Assembly: GCF_000633635.1 (NCBI RefSeq)
Contig: NZ_AYPQ01000005.1
Coordinates: 8,260 to 72,259, forward strand
Length of the DNA stretch: 64,000 nucleotides
Origin: Enterococcus crotali
GTDB taxonomy: Bacteria; Bacillota; Bacilli; Lactobacillales; Enterococcaceae
Direction of reading: 5' to 3'
How positions within the stretch are numbered: position 1 is the stretch's first letter; every line of letters begins with the position of its first letter. The position numbers were made by a program, and so were the translations under genes. Of this stretch, positions 37,441 through 47,160 are shown piece after piece. The notes under the pieces are model-generated. The model was not told where the DNA came from. It saw nothing but the letters and a program-made list of their open reading frames with translations, and ran no database searches.

Positions 37441-38355
37441 ATGGAAGACAATTTATATGTAGTAGAAGGTCTTAATTTTTTTAAACGGAATTGGAAAAAA
37501 TATGTACTTGCTTTTGTGCTAAGTTTATTATTGATTGTTGCATTATTTTTTTACAGCACACGTTCTAATAGGAATGAGCAAAGTGTAAACCAAGATAAGA
37601 ATTATACATTTTCATTTATTTTAGAAAATAAGGACGGCTATATATTTTCTAAGAATGAAATGATCAAAGAAATATTTGCAAGTGAATATGTGAAAAACCA
37701 TTCTGATATAAGCGCAGAAGAGGTTATAGATACATTGACGATTACTTATACAGATAATAATGGGAAAATGCTTGTTGAGACTCCTGATAAAGAGCTAGCT
37801 ACGTCTTTGTACAAGTTCATTGAAGAGTCAAGTTCACGATTTTTCATTGATAAAAGAGCGTACGTATTATCTGATAAAGTTGATTTGAGTAAGGAAAAAG
37901 CCTTTGAAGGGATCAGTAAAAAGAAAATCATTCTTTACGTATTGCTTATTGTGATTCTTACTTTTATCATTGGAACAATTATTGCAAGTATATCTGAAAA
38001 AAGAAATAAAAAGATTTCTCAAAAGTTCACTTTAAAAGACAGCAATGAAATTATTGATGTAACGTCACTTAGAGAACAAAGAGATGAAGAAATTCAAGAG
38101 AAATTAACGAATATTATCAACAATCCACCATTGAATAAGATTGTTGTAATGAAAGATCAGAAATTTTTGAATGCTAGTGAGTTGAATAGTTCGGTTTATC
38201 TAATAGATAGTTTGGATCAAGTAGAAAACTTGCCATTTATTCCAGAATTAGTAGTTATTGTTTGTGAGAAAAACTCAACTGAAAAAGCATGGTTTGGCTA
38301 CCAAAAAGAGTTAGCAAAGAATTATTCAGAGAAAGTAAATTGTATTTATATCTAG
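37441..38355 (+). CDS. Wzz-like polysaccharide co-polymerase (putative)
   Basis: A 304-residue protein with two membrane helices, about residues 20-40 and 160-185, and an extracellular domain between them. That is the topology of chain-length regulators (Wzz/CapA/CpsC). A cytoplasmic C-terminal domain of about 110 residues follows, without a Walker motif. No BY-kinase gene is next to it. Its place directly before an EpsG-like polymerase fits control of chain length. Sequence identity to Wzz was not evident by eye, so the call rests on topology and context. Confidence 0.55.
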   Translation: MEDNLYVVEGLNFFKRNWKKYVLAFVLSLLLIVALFFYSTRSNRNEQSVNQDKNYTFSFILENKDGYIFSKNEMIKEIFASEYVKNHSDISAEEVIDTLTITYTDNNGKMLVETPDKELATSLYKFIEESSSRFFIDKRAYVLSDKVDLSKEKAFEGISKKKIILYVLLIVILTFIIGTIIASISEKRNKKISQKFTLKDSNEIIDVTSLREQRDEEIQEKLTNIINNPPLNKIVVMKDQKFLNASELNSSVYLIDSLDQVENLPFIPELVVIVCEKNSTEKAWFGYQKELAKNYSEKVNCIYI

Positions 38356-38368
38356 ATGGAGTGAAGAG

Positions 38369-39432
38369 ATGATACCTTATATATTATTATTTGTCAGCCT
38401 GATTATTCTTTCACTCCTTGAATTTTTTAGCAAAAAGAGAATTTTTTTCATAATTGCAATGATAGAAATCATTTTGTTTGCAGGATTTAGATATGAAACG
38501 GGTTATGATTATCTATCATATAAAGCATTTTTTGAAAGGGTTCGGAGTTTTGGGGATATATTATCGGGTGGTATTGATGCTGAACCGGGTTACTTATTAA
38601 CAAATTATATTGTAAAAATGTTTGGAATGGATTTTAAAGTGTTCATTTTAATCTATTCTGTGGTGACTTTAGCATTATTAGGTTGGTTTGTTTACAAAAA
38701 TGTTAGCTATCCAACAATGATTCTAGTCTATTATGTTTCTCGTTTTTATTTTGTGAGAGATATGGGGCAAATAAGAGCCTCTCTTGTAGCAATTATTTTT
38801 CTTTATTGTTTGCCAGCAATCAAAGAAAAGAATCTACCAAAAGTAATTCTCCTGTCACTTTTAGGAGCCTGCTTTCATATTGTTGCGCTATTTATTATAC
38901 CTGCCTATTTTTTGTCGGAATAATAAAGAAATTAACCTTACAAAAAGTGTTGATTTTAACAATAATTTCCGCACTGATAGGAGTACTATTCTTTTTCCCA
39001 GACCTATTTTTATGGGCAATTCCATCAAGATATGCAGGTTATTTTGCAGGTAAGTATATTACTGGGAAGTGGATACTTAATCCTATATTTATTATGCAAA
39101 TGGGGATTACGATCGCTTCAATACTATTTGTAAAAGGTAAAAATAAAGAATATAATGATAGTTTTAATACGTTATTGAGTTTATATTTTCTATCAACATT
39201 ATTTTTAATTATTTTTGGTCCATTAGCAACTGTAGGTGGAAGGATCGGGACAATATTTGCTACTGCAGAAATATTAGTCGTACCTCAGCTTTTCCGTCAT
39301 ATGTTTAAAAATCAGTATTTGAATTTAGCTTGTTACTATATATTTTGTGCATTAGTCTTTTACTTGATATTTATTGTATCAAATACTTATCAAGATTTTA
39401 TTCCGTATCAAACCGTGTACCATGCTTATTAA
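38369..39432 (+). CDS. EpsG-like polysaccharide polymerase (frameshift, probable sequence error)
   Basis: About 354 residues after repair, nearly all membrane segments. The family mark FRYETGYDYLSYKAFF lies after the second helix, and RDMGQIRASLVAIIFLY follows, as in EpsG-type Wzy polymerases. Adding one T in the T-run at 38908-38913 turns PAYFLSE-stop into PAYFFVGIIKKLTLQ and continues to 39432. It should polymerise the repeating unit outside the membrane with the Wzx flippase encoded three kilobases downstream. The region is visibly more AT-rich than the epa core. Confidence 0.8.
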
Positions 39433-39448
39433 AAGAAAGGAAGTAACA

Positions 39449-41846
39449 ATGAATAAAAAAACAAACAGTAAATATTTAAAAAGCGGCATTATTTTGTGTT
39501 CAATTGCTTTATTTTCAAGTATTGGGTTTATTGATGAAAGTTATAATGTCTCTGCAGAAGAATCGTCTGTCTTCAGTGAGAGTACAACTGCTGATGAAGG
39601 TTCAACAAGTCAATCTGAAGAGACCTCACAAAGCACTGTTGTCTCTGAAACTAGTTCGTCTTCTTCTGATAGCACAGTTGAGACTTCTGAAAGAAATATT
39701 ACGGAAGAAAACAATAAAGAGTTAGGTAATGCTTCAAAAACAGAAGACGGGGAGTATATATTCAACCCTAATGATCGTTCTGATTTAGCAATAACATTAC
39801 GTGCTGCAGCTGAACCCCGTTCACTGATTTCTGCAACAGAAAATAATCGTCCCTCAAAAGATTTTGTAGATATTTCATCTCATAACGGAGCATTATCAGT
39901 TGCTGCTTTTAATGAGATGAAAAATATGGGATAAGAGGTGTCGTGATTAAGTTAACAGAGTATACGACCTATTTAAATCCAGAAGCGAAAACACAAATTG
40001 AGAATGCTAAACGTGCAGGTCTAATTGTCTCTGCTTATCATTATAGTTGGTTTACAACAAAAGCGGGGGCTGAACAAGAGGCGGTGTATTTTGCGCAAAA
40101 GGCAAATCAACTTGGCTTGCCTAAAAATACATTAATGGTCAATGATGCGGAACAAACTGAGATGACAGCAGGTAATGTTACTGAAAATTCTATTGCATTT
40201 CAAAAAAAGTTAAATAGTTTAGGTTTTTCTCGTGTTGCACATTATTCAATGTTTGACTGGTTCAATCGTAAAATACTTGATGAAGATAAGTTGGGTCCTG
40301 GAAATAGTTGGGTAGCAAGTTATCCCTACAATCCATTAGCAACGAATCTCTTACATACAGGGAATGCAGCATGGCAGTGGAGTTCTGAGCTAACTTTTCC
40401 TGGAGTTTCTGGAAGATTTGACATAAATGTATCTTATAATAATTTGTTTTTACAACCAACTGGTGATAATGGTATAAATCTAGCAAATTATCATACTTCT
40501 GCTCCGTTACAAGTGTATACAACAGATAACATTTGGTATTATAATGATATTAATGAATTTTCTGTTAATACCCAAGCTGAAAGACTGCCTAAAGACACAA
40601 TTTTAGACGTTATTTCAATAGAATATAGTAATAGCGGTTATCCAAGATTAGTGACAAATAAAGGCTATGTTTCGGCAAATAAAATGTATTCTAAACCAAC
40701 TATCAGCAACATATCTAGTTATGTTACCAAACCAGGGAAATATGCTGCGCTAGGAAATATCTGGTATTACAATGATAAAGACAGTTTTACGCAAGAAACC
40801 CAAGCTGGGCAAATTGCTAAAAATACTGTTTTTGAAGTGACGGGCATTGTCTTTAGTAAAACTGGTTATCCAAGATTGGTGACGGATAAAGGCTATGTTT
40901 CTGCAAATAAAGCATATGTTAACCAACTTGTAGAAAACTATTCGGATTATCATATGACTTCTGGAAAATTAGTGACAACAACAAGCACTTGGCATTATAA
41001 TAACAAGGATAGTTTTACACAGCAGACACAAGTAGAGCCAATAGCCAAAAATACTGTTTTAACAGTAAAAGATATTGCCTATAGTGAAACTGGGTACCCA
41101 AGGTTAGTAACGGATAAAGGCTATGTTTCAGCAAATAAAGGATATACAACACCTATTGTCAACAATCATTCGGATTATTTTTTAAAGACTGGTAAATTTT
41201 TGACGTCACAAAATATCTGGTATTACAATGATAAAGATCTTTTTGCTACTGAAACACAAGCAGAACCTTTGGCAAAAGGAACAATGATTGAAGTAAAGGA
41301 TATTGTATATAGTGCGACAGGTTATCCAAGATTAGTAACGGATAAAGGCTATGTTTCAGCTAATAAAGGTTATCTTTCTGAAGCTATCAGCAATTTGGGC
41401 AACTATATTACAGAACCAATGAAAGTTGTTACGAGAGAAAATATCTGGTATTACAATAGTAAAGATGAGTTTTCCACTAAAACTCAGGCTGAAAAATTAC
41501 CCAAATACACGCTGCTAGATGTTAAAGGGATTGTGTACAGTGAAACAGGTTATCCAAGGCTAGTAACGGATAAAGGCTATGTTTCAGCAAATAAAAGCTA
41601 TGTTAATCCCGCAATCAGCAACATTGACAGCTATATAACTAAGCCAGGTAAAATGAAGCCAAAGCCAATATCTGGTACTATAACAATAAAGATAATTTCG
41701 CAGTTGAAACGCAAGTTCAACAAATAACAAAAGGTACGACATTTACTGTGAAAGAAATTGTGTACAGTGAAACTGGCTACCCGAGACTAGTTACAGATAA
41801 AGGGTATGTTTCAGCAAATAAAACATATGTGGAAGTCGTAAAATAA
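39449..41846 (+). CDS. Secreted GH25 muramidase with six DUF5776-like repeats (two frameshifts, probable errors)
   Basis: About 799 residues after repair. It has a signal peptide (membrane stretch near 13-27, likely cut after VSA at 36) and a Ser/Thr/Glu-rich linker to about 90. The GH25 lysozyme domain covers about 135-340, with D141 in VDISSHNG, E171 in KLTE, and D233/E235 in VNDAEQ. Six 76-residue C-terminal repeats each end in GYPRLVT(D/N)KGYVSANK. One G added at 39928-39930 and one base near 41655-41657 restore the frame to 41846. It would cut peptidoglycan at the cell surface, perhaps to make room for or release polymer. No LPXTG anchor, so the repeats probably bind the wall. Confidence 0.87.
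40477..41843 (+). repeat. Six tandem 228-bp coding repeats
   Basis: Each unit is 76 codons with core NIWYYN(D)KD...TQAE...GYPRLVTDKGYVSANK. Six units need 1368 bases; 1367 are present, which independently shows that one base is missing in the last unit. Confidence 0.9.
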
Positions 41847-41889
41847 ATCGTTTAACTATCAAAAAATCAAGACAAGTTGGTGTATCTAA

Positions 41890-43326
41890 GTGAAAAAAGT
41901 ATTGAGTAATATATTTTTTACGGCTATGTATCAAGTAGTAATACTGATTGTTCCGTTAGTAACAATGCCGTATGTATCAAGAATATTCGGAACGGAATTG
42001 CTTGGTATTAATTCATTTGTTATTTCAATTGTTGGTTTTTTGAACATGATCATCTTAATGGGGATGAGCCAGTTAGGTACGAGAGAAATAGCTAAAGCGG
42101 ATAAGAAGGATCGAGGCACAGTTTTTTTCCAATTATGGTTTATCCAATTGGCAAGTGGTTTGATTGTAACGAGTCTCTATTTATTGATTGTTTCAATATT
42201 TGTTGGGAACAAAGGCGTTTATTATATTCAAATTCCTTACTTGATTGCTTATGTTTTAGATATTTCTTGGTACTTCCTTGGTATTGGTGAGGTAAAAAAA
42301 GTAATTGTTAGGAACACGATCGTTAAATTCGGCTCTTTGATTTTGGTGTTTCTACTTGTAAAGAGCAGTTCTGATTTACTATTGTATATGGGAATCAATA
42401 GTATTAGTACTTTTTTAGCAAATATCTTCTTTTGGATCAGCTTACTTGCGGAATTTAAAACGTATGGAAAAGTCAAAAAATCATTTTCTTTTCCTTATTT
42501 GAAGCAAGCATTGTTTTTGCTTATTCCGTTATTTGCGATTCAAGTGTATAATACTTTTGATAAAACATTAGTAGGATTATTATCAACAAAGACAGAGCTT
42601 TCTTTTTACGATCAATCTCAGAAAATTGTTCGAATCGTGTTATCAATCGTTACATCAATCAGCTTAGTTATGATGCCTTTGATGGCTAAAGTGGACACAG
42701 GAGATAGTGAAGACAGTTCTAAGCTACAGTTATTACTGAAAAAATCTGTTGAGTATACAACATTAATCTCCCTATTACTGACAGTTTTACTAATGTGTAA
42801 TTCTCGTGATTTTGTTCAATGGTTTTTTGGAAATGAATTTATTCCAATGACCTATAATATGATATTTGTTAGTTTGATTATTGCACCCAATGCATTTGGT
42901 GGTGTTTTAGCGAATCAATTTACTTTAGCAAAAGGCTTGTTGAAGCATTATTCGATACCTTTTATTGCTGGTGCTGTAATAGATGTTATCTTAAATCTTA
43001 TACTGGTACCGAAATGGGGAGCAAATGGCGGTACTGTTGCGTTGATTGTTACCGAGTTTTGTGTTTGTATTTTCAGAGTCTATGTTATTCGCAAATGGTT
43101 AGATATTAAAGATATTTGTTCTGAGTTTTTTAAATATATGGTTATATTCGCGTTAGTTTTAGTATTAGGATTTTTAATTCCTAACTTTGTAGCATCGTTG
43201 TTCTTGAATATGCTTATTCGTTCAAGTATAGTGTTTATTGTATTTCTTATTTTGATTTTTCTTTTTCAGACCAATATATCTGAGGACTTCAAGGTTCTTT
43301 TAAATAAGGCGAAAAAGAAAACTTAA
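41890..43326 (+). CDS. Wzx-type polysaccharide flippase
   Basis: A 478-residue MATE/MOP-fold membrane protein with about 12-14 hydrophobic segments. The N-terminus VLSNIFFTAMYQVVILIVPL is followed by VTMPYVSRIFGTELLGINSF, the classic O-antigen flippase opening. The loop FDKTLVGLLSTKTELSFYDQ also fits. It moves undecaprenyl-diphosphate repeating units to the outer face for the EpsG-like polymerase. GTG start. Presence of both an ABC exporter (EpaLM) and a Wzx/Wzy pair indicates two assembly routes in one locus. Confidence 0.9.
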   Translation: MKKVLSNIFFTAMYQVVILIVPLVTMPYVSRIFGTELLGINSFVISIVGFLNMIILMGMSQLGTREIAKADKKDRGTVFFQLWFIQLASGLIVTSLYLLIVSIFVGNKGVYYIQIPYLIAYVLDISWYFLGIGEVKKVIVRNTIVKFGSLILVFLLVKSSSDLLLYMGINSISTFLANIFFWISLLAEFKTYGKVKKSFSFPYLKQALFLLIPLFAIQVYNTFDKTLVGLLSTKTELSFYDQSQKIVRIVLSIVTSISLVMMPLMAKVDTGDSEDSSKLQLLLKKSVEYTTLISLLLTVLLMCNSRDFVQWFFGNEFIPMTYNMIFVSLIIAPNAFGGVLANQFTLAKGLLKHYSIPFIAGAVIDVILNLILVPKWGANGGTVALIVTEFCVCIFRVYVIRKWLDIKDICSEFFKYMVIFALVLVLGFLIPNFVASLFLNMLIRSSIVFIVFLILIFLFQTNISEDFKVLLNKAKKKT

Positions 43327-43351
43327 ATAGACATAACTTGGAGGGTTACTT

Positions 43352-44212
43352 TTGAAATCAGATAGTGTTGTAAAACAACTGCAAAAAAAAGAATTGGAAA
43401 TATTAAAATTTGTGGATAAATTTTGTCAAACACAAAACATTCCATACTTTTTATCAGCAGGAACGTTGTTAGGGGCGATTCGCCATAAGGGGTTCATTCC
43501 GTGGGATGATGATATTGATTTAGGCATGACGAGGGAAAATTATGAGCGTTTTGTAAAATTGATTCCGGAAGCTTTAGAAAATACGGAATATATGCTACAA
43601 ACGTATCAAACAGATGCCGGTTATCCATTACCATTTTTAAAAATCATTAATTTGAATACTACTTTAGTTGAAAATAATGCTAAAAATGGAAATGCTCAAA
43701 ATGGTGTTTTTATTGATATCTTTCCATTTGATATAGTACCGGATAACAAGTTTTTAAGATGGGTCCAAATTAAAAAATGCAAGATGCTAACATTTGTCAT
43801 CCATACGAGAATGAATTATTATACTCGTGCTCAAACACCAGTAGGTGGCATAATTTATAGTATGCTAAATCTTTTATGGGGAAGGTATTCTGTAAGGGAG
43901 CTTCTTGACAAACGACAAAAAGAAATTGAGAAATATAACCATTCGAATAATCGAAATATGTCGATCGTCACTGCTACAACGGAATTTAGGACAGAAACCT
44001 TAGATAAAGTAGAGATAAATGATGTAATTAGAATACCCTTTGAGGATGGTATGTTTTTAGCGAATTCAAACTATGAACAGATGTTGAAACAAGCTTATGG
44101 AGATTATATGAAGCTTCCTCCTGTAGAAGAACGAGGAACAAGACATGATATCGTTTATTTAGAAATGGATGATTTTGAGTTTGGAGATCGAACATATAAA
44201 AAGAAAAAATAA
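43352..44212 (+). CDS. LicD family phosphotransferase
   Basis: A 286-residue LicD protein with the nucleotidyltransferase-fold signature SAGTLLGAIRHKGFIPWDDD; WDDDID covers residues 51-56. LicD enzymes move a phosphoryl-linked group (phosphocholine, phosphoglycerol or similar) from a CDP- or related donor to a sugar on a glycan. TTG start behind GGAGGG. The next gene carries a LicC-type cytidylyltransferase domain, which would make the matching donor. No choline kinase or choline transporter gene is nearby, so phosphocholine is not the obvious cargo. Confidence 0.9.
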   Translation: MKSDSVVKQLQKKELEILKFVDKFCQTQNIPYFLSAGTLLGAIRHKGFIPWDDDIDLGMTRENYERFVKLIPEALENTEYMLQTYQTDAGYPLPFLKIINLNTTLVENNAKNGNAQNGVFIDIFPFDIVPDNKFLRWVQIKKCKMLTFVIHTRMNYYTRAQTPVGGIIYSMLNLLWGRYSVRELLDKRQKEIEKYNHSNNRNMSIVTATTEFRTETLDKVEINDVIRIPFEDGMFLANSNYEQMLKQAYGDYMKLPPVEERGTRHDIVYLEMDDFEFGDRTYKKKK

Positions 44213-44243
44213 TCGTATTGAACAAGATCATAGGAGGGATAAC

Positions 44244-46061
44244 ATGCAAGGTCTCATTTTAGCTGCTGGATTAGGAAGCAGAATGAAAGAGTACACAAAA
44301 AGTACTACCAAAAGTATGGTTGAAGTAAATGGAAAGTCATTAATTGAAAGAATGTTACGTCAATTAGATAATCTGGATTTAGAAAGAATCGTGATTGTAG
44401 ATGGCTATAAGTATGATGTTATGGAAGAGTATGTCAAATCAATCCAAATCAAGACACCAGTCGTATTTGTAACGAACCATGATTATGATAAAACAAACAA
44501 TATTTATTCCGTTTATCTGGCTAAAGAATTAATGTGTCAGGAAGATACGATTTTACTAGAATCAGACTTGATTTTTGCAGATCAGCTTCTGGACGAAGTC
44601 TTAGCTTCTGATTTTAAAAATTTAGCGGTTGTATCAAAATTTGAATCTTGGATGGATGGTACTGTTGTAAAAATGGATGAAAACAGTAACATTACAGACT
44701 TTATTGATAAGAAACGTTTTAATTTTAACGAAACTAGAAGTTACTACAAAACGGTTAATATTTACAAATTTAGTAAAGAATTTTCAGAATCTATTTATTT
44801 TCCATTTTTAGAAGCTCAAATGAGTGCCTTTGGGAAAGACGAGTACTATGAGACAACATTAAAAACAATTACTCAGTTTGATGCTACTTTAGTCAAAGCA
44901 TTAGACATTGAAGATGTTCCTTGGTATGAAATTGATGATTTACAAGATTTAGATGTTGCTAGCTCTCTTTTTAATACGACGCCATCGAAAAAATTAGATG
45001 CATTTCAACAAAGATATGGTGGTTACTGGAGATATCCTAAAGTAATTGATTTTTGTTATTTGGTTAATCCATTTTATCCGCCTAAAAGAATGGTTGACGA
45101 AATGAAATCAAATATGGAACGTTTAATTATTGATTATCCTTCTGGTCTTAAAGTGAACTCATCATTAGTAGCAAAATTTTACAACGTTCCAGAAAAGCAT
45201 GTAGTAGTAGGAAATGGTGCTGCAGAATTGATTAAGTCTTTGATGGAAAAAAATGGCGGAAAATATGGGATTATTGCACCAACTTTTGAGGAATATCCAA
45301 ATCGCTTAACGAAAGACCAAATTGTTAAATATTACCCTAAAGATAAAAATTTCCAATATACTGCAAATGATATCATGGCTTTTTATTCAGAAAATCCAAT
45401 TGATTATTTAGTTTTAATCAATCCAGATAATCCTACTGGGAATTATATTCCGAAATCAGATGTCATCACACTACTAGAGTGGGCAAAGGCACATGAAATA
45501 ACTATAATATTGGATGAATCGTTTAATGATTTTGTCGATTTTGAAGAGGTACCATCTTTAATTGATCGAGAAATTTTGATGCAACATCCTAATTTAATTA
45601 TTATAAAAAGTATCTCCAAATCATTTGGCGTTCCAGGTGTACGTTTAGGTTTCTTGATGACGAGTGATGAATCATTAATCAGCTATATTAAATCAGATGT
45701 TTCTATTTGGAATATCAACTCATTTGGAGAGTTCTTCTTACAAATTTTTGAAAAATATAAAAAAGACTATCTATCAGCATTAGATTTATTTTATAAGATC
45801 CGTAAAGATTTTCATTCTGCAATGGCTGAAGTATCAGATTTTGAAGTAATTGATTCACAAGCTAACTATTTTACTTGCCGTCTTACAGGTAAAGTAAGTG
45901 CTCGAGAATTGGCTACAATTCTATTAGATAAAGACAAAATCTTTATCAAGGACTTATCTGGAAAAGATGGTTTTGAGGGAGAATACGTAAGAATTGCAGT
46001 GAAGAAAAGTGATGAAAATAAAAAAATTGTTGAAGCTTTAAAACGGATATTGAATTACTAG
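44244..46061 (+). CDS. Cytidylyltransferase (LicC-like) fused to a PLP-dependent aminotransferase/decarboxylase
   Basis: A 605-residue fusion. Residues 1 to about 240 are a sugar/alcohol-phosphate nucleotidyltransferase with LILAAGLGSRM at 4-14 and TKSMVEVNGKSLIER. From about 260 on it is a fold-type I PLP enzyme of the HisC/CobD class: GNGAAELIKS at 323-332, NPDNPTGN at 393-400, DESFNDF at 424-430, probable PLP lysine K459 in SISKSFG, and R467 in PGVRLGF. CobD-type enzymes decarboxylate phosphothreonine or phosphoserine, so the fusion could make and activate an amino-alcohol phosphate. The ATG at 44244 follows AGGAGGG. It belongs with LicD. Confidence 0.85.
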   Translation: MQGLILAAGLGSRMKEYTKSTTKSMVEVNGKSLIERMLRQLDNLDLERIVIVDGYKYDVMEEYVKSIQIKTPVVFVTNHDYDKTNNIYSVYLAKELMCQEDTILLESDLIFADQLLDEVLASDFKNLAVVSKFESWMDGTVVKMDENSNITDFIDKKRFNFNETRSYYKTVNIYKFSKEFSESIYFPFLEAQMSAFGKDEYYETTLKTITQFDATLVKALDIEDVPWYEIDDLQDLDVASSLFNTTPSKKLDAFQQRYGGYWRYPKVIDFCYLVNPFYPPKRMVDEMKSNMERLIIDYPSGLKVNSSLVAKFYNVPEKHVVVGNGAAELIKSLMEKNGGKYGIIAPTFEEYPNRLTKDQIVKYYPKDKNFQYTANDIMAFYSENPIDYLVLINPDNPTGNYIPKSDVITLLEWAKAHEITIILDESFNDFVDFEEVPSLIDREILMQHPNLIIIKSISKSFGVPGVRLGFLMTSDESLISYIKSDVSIWNINSFGEFFLQIFEKYKKDYLSALDLFYKIRKDFHSAMAEVSDFEVIDSQANYFTCRLTGKVSARELATILLDKDKIFIKDLSGKDGFEGEYVRIAVKKSDENKKIVEALKRILNY

Positions 46062-46091
46062 AAAGTAGATCTATAAAGGAGAACTGAAATC

Positions 46092-47144
46092 ATGGTTTTA
46101 TTGTTACCTATGCAAACTAGCTATTTGAATACTAGTGGACATATTTACGACTCAGAATTCATCAATTTAGTCCAACTCTCAGAGGGAAGTGTTAAATTTG
46201 ATGAACGAACTTTATTTTTAAATCAAGAAGAGAAGGATTTTTTGAATGGTCAAAAAATTGTTGAGATCTCTGATTCTATTGTTGTTTTTAAAAACAAAGA
46301 GAAATGGGGATTAATCGCTAATCTACCAAAAGAGGAGTACATCAAAGGCAACGTTAAAAGTCATGAATTAGTTCTTCCTTCAACGGTTCAAGGAATGCTC
46401 AGTAATTTTCACGGTTATAACGGTGAAGCAGCTCCCGTTTTATTAGGACATGAAAGTTTAATTGATTTGGAGAGTTTTGTTAAAGTAAATGAACCAGATA
46501 AACGGCATGCTATTAACGATTATGAATTGTTTATTTATCAGGGAGAAAAGGCTGCAAAACTTCTTTCACAGTATCAGGATTTGGACCAGTTGTTTATTGG
46601 TGATGGGCATCATAGATTGTATACAACCTCCTTGTCAAACTTTAAACAAACTGTTTTTGCTTGTGTCATGAGTTTTGATTACTTAGATATCTTACCAATT
46701 CATCGTTTGTTGAAAGAGGTATCCGATGAAATGTATTTACATGCCTTAAATTTTTTAAGTAAGAAATTTGAATTAAAAAAAGTAGCGGCTGATTCAGTTT
46801 TGCCTAAAGGGCATGTTAGAATGTCAAGAGGGCGTGATCATTATTTGATTCGTTTAATTGATTTAGCATCAGATGCTTTTTGGAATAATGATATTTATCG
46901 ATTAAACACTCAAATCATTTCCCAAGCTTTTCGTAGTTTTGACCAAGCAGAGATTCAATATATATCAGAAGAAATGCTAAAAAATTCCAAATCATTTTCT
47001 GAACAAGATGTTATACTTGAAACGCACGCACTTTCTAAAAAAGAATTTATTGAAGCTGCTAAAAATGATACAGTTTTACCACCAAAATCGACTTGGGTTT
47101 ATCCAAAGTTTCCTTCTTTTTTACTTATGAACAAATATCAATAA
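46092..47144 (+). CDS. DUF1015 family protein (possible amino-acid kinase)
   Basis: A 350-residue soluble protein resembling DUF1015: IANLPKEEYIKGNVKSHELV aligns with the family's ..HE.T region, and the conserved loop GDGHHRLYT is at 170-178. The DGHHR loop recalls the ParB/sulfiredoxin-like serine kinases SbnI and SerK. DUF1015 genes often sit near serine synthesis genes; from memory, a kinase role has been proposed. Here it lies 30 bases after the PLP fusion gene with AAGGAG before its ATG. It could phosphorylate the amino acid that the fusion then decarboxylates. Function is inferred. Confidence 0.68.
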   Translation: MVLLLPMQTSYLNTSGHIYDSEFINLVQLSEGSVKFDERTLFLNQEEKDFLNGQKIVEISDSIVVFKNKEKWGLIANLPKEEYIKGNVKSHELVLPSTVQGMLSNFHGYNGEAAPVLLGHESLIDLESFVKVNEPDKRHAINDYELFIYQGEKAAKLLSQYQDLDQLFIGDGHHRLYTTSLSNFKQTVFACVMSFDYLDILPIHRLLKEVSDEMYLHALNFLSKKFELKKVAADSVLPKGHVRMSRGRDHYLIRLIDLASDAFWNNDIYRLNTQIISQAFRSFDQAEIQYISEEMLKNSKSFSEQDVILETHALSKKEFIEAAKNDTVLPPKSTWVYPKFPSFLLMNKYQ

Positions 47145-47160
47145 TCTTGGAGGTAAAATA

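Noticed and set aside
40262-40522. Minus-strand frame inside the GH25 gene
   Set aside because: It is antisense to a clear GH25 domain, has no ribosome site and encodes no recognisable protein.
40477-41843. CRISPR-like array
   Set aside because: The regular repeats are 228 bp long, in frame and coding (DUF5776-like units); there are no short repeats with unique spacers anywhere in the window.
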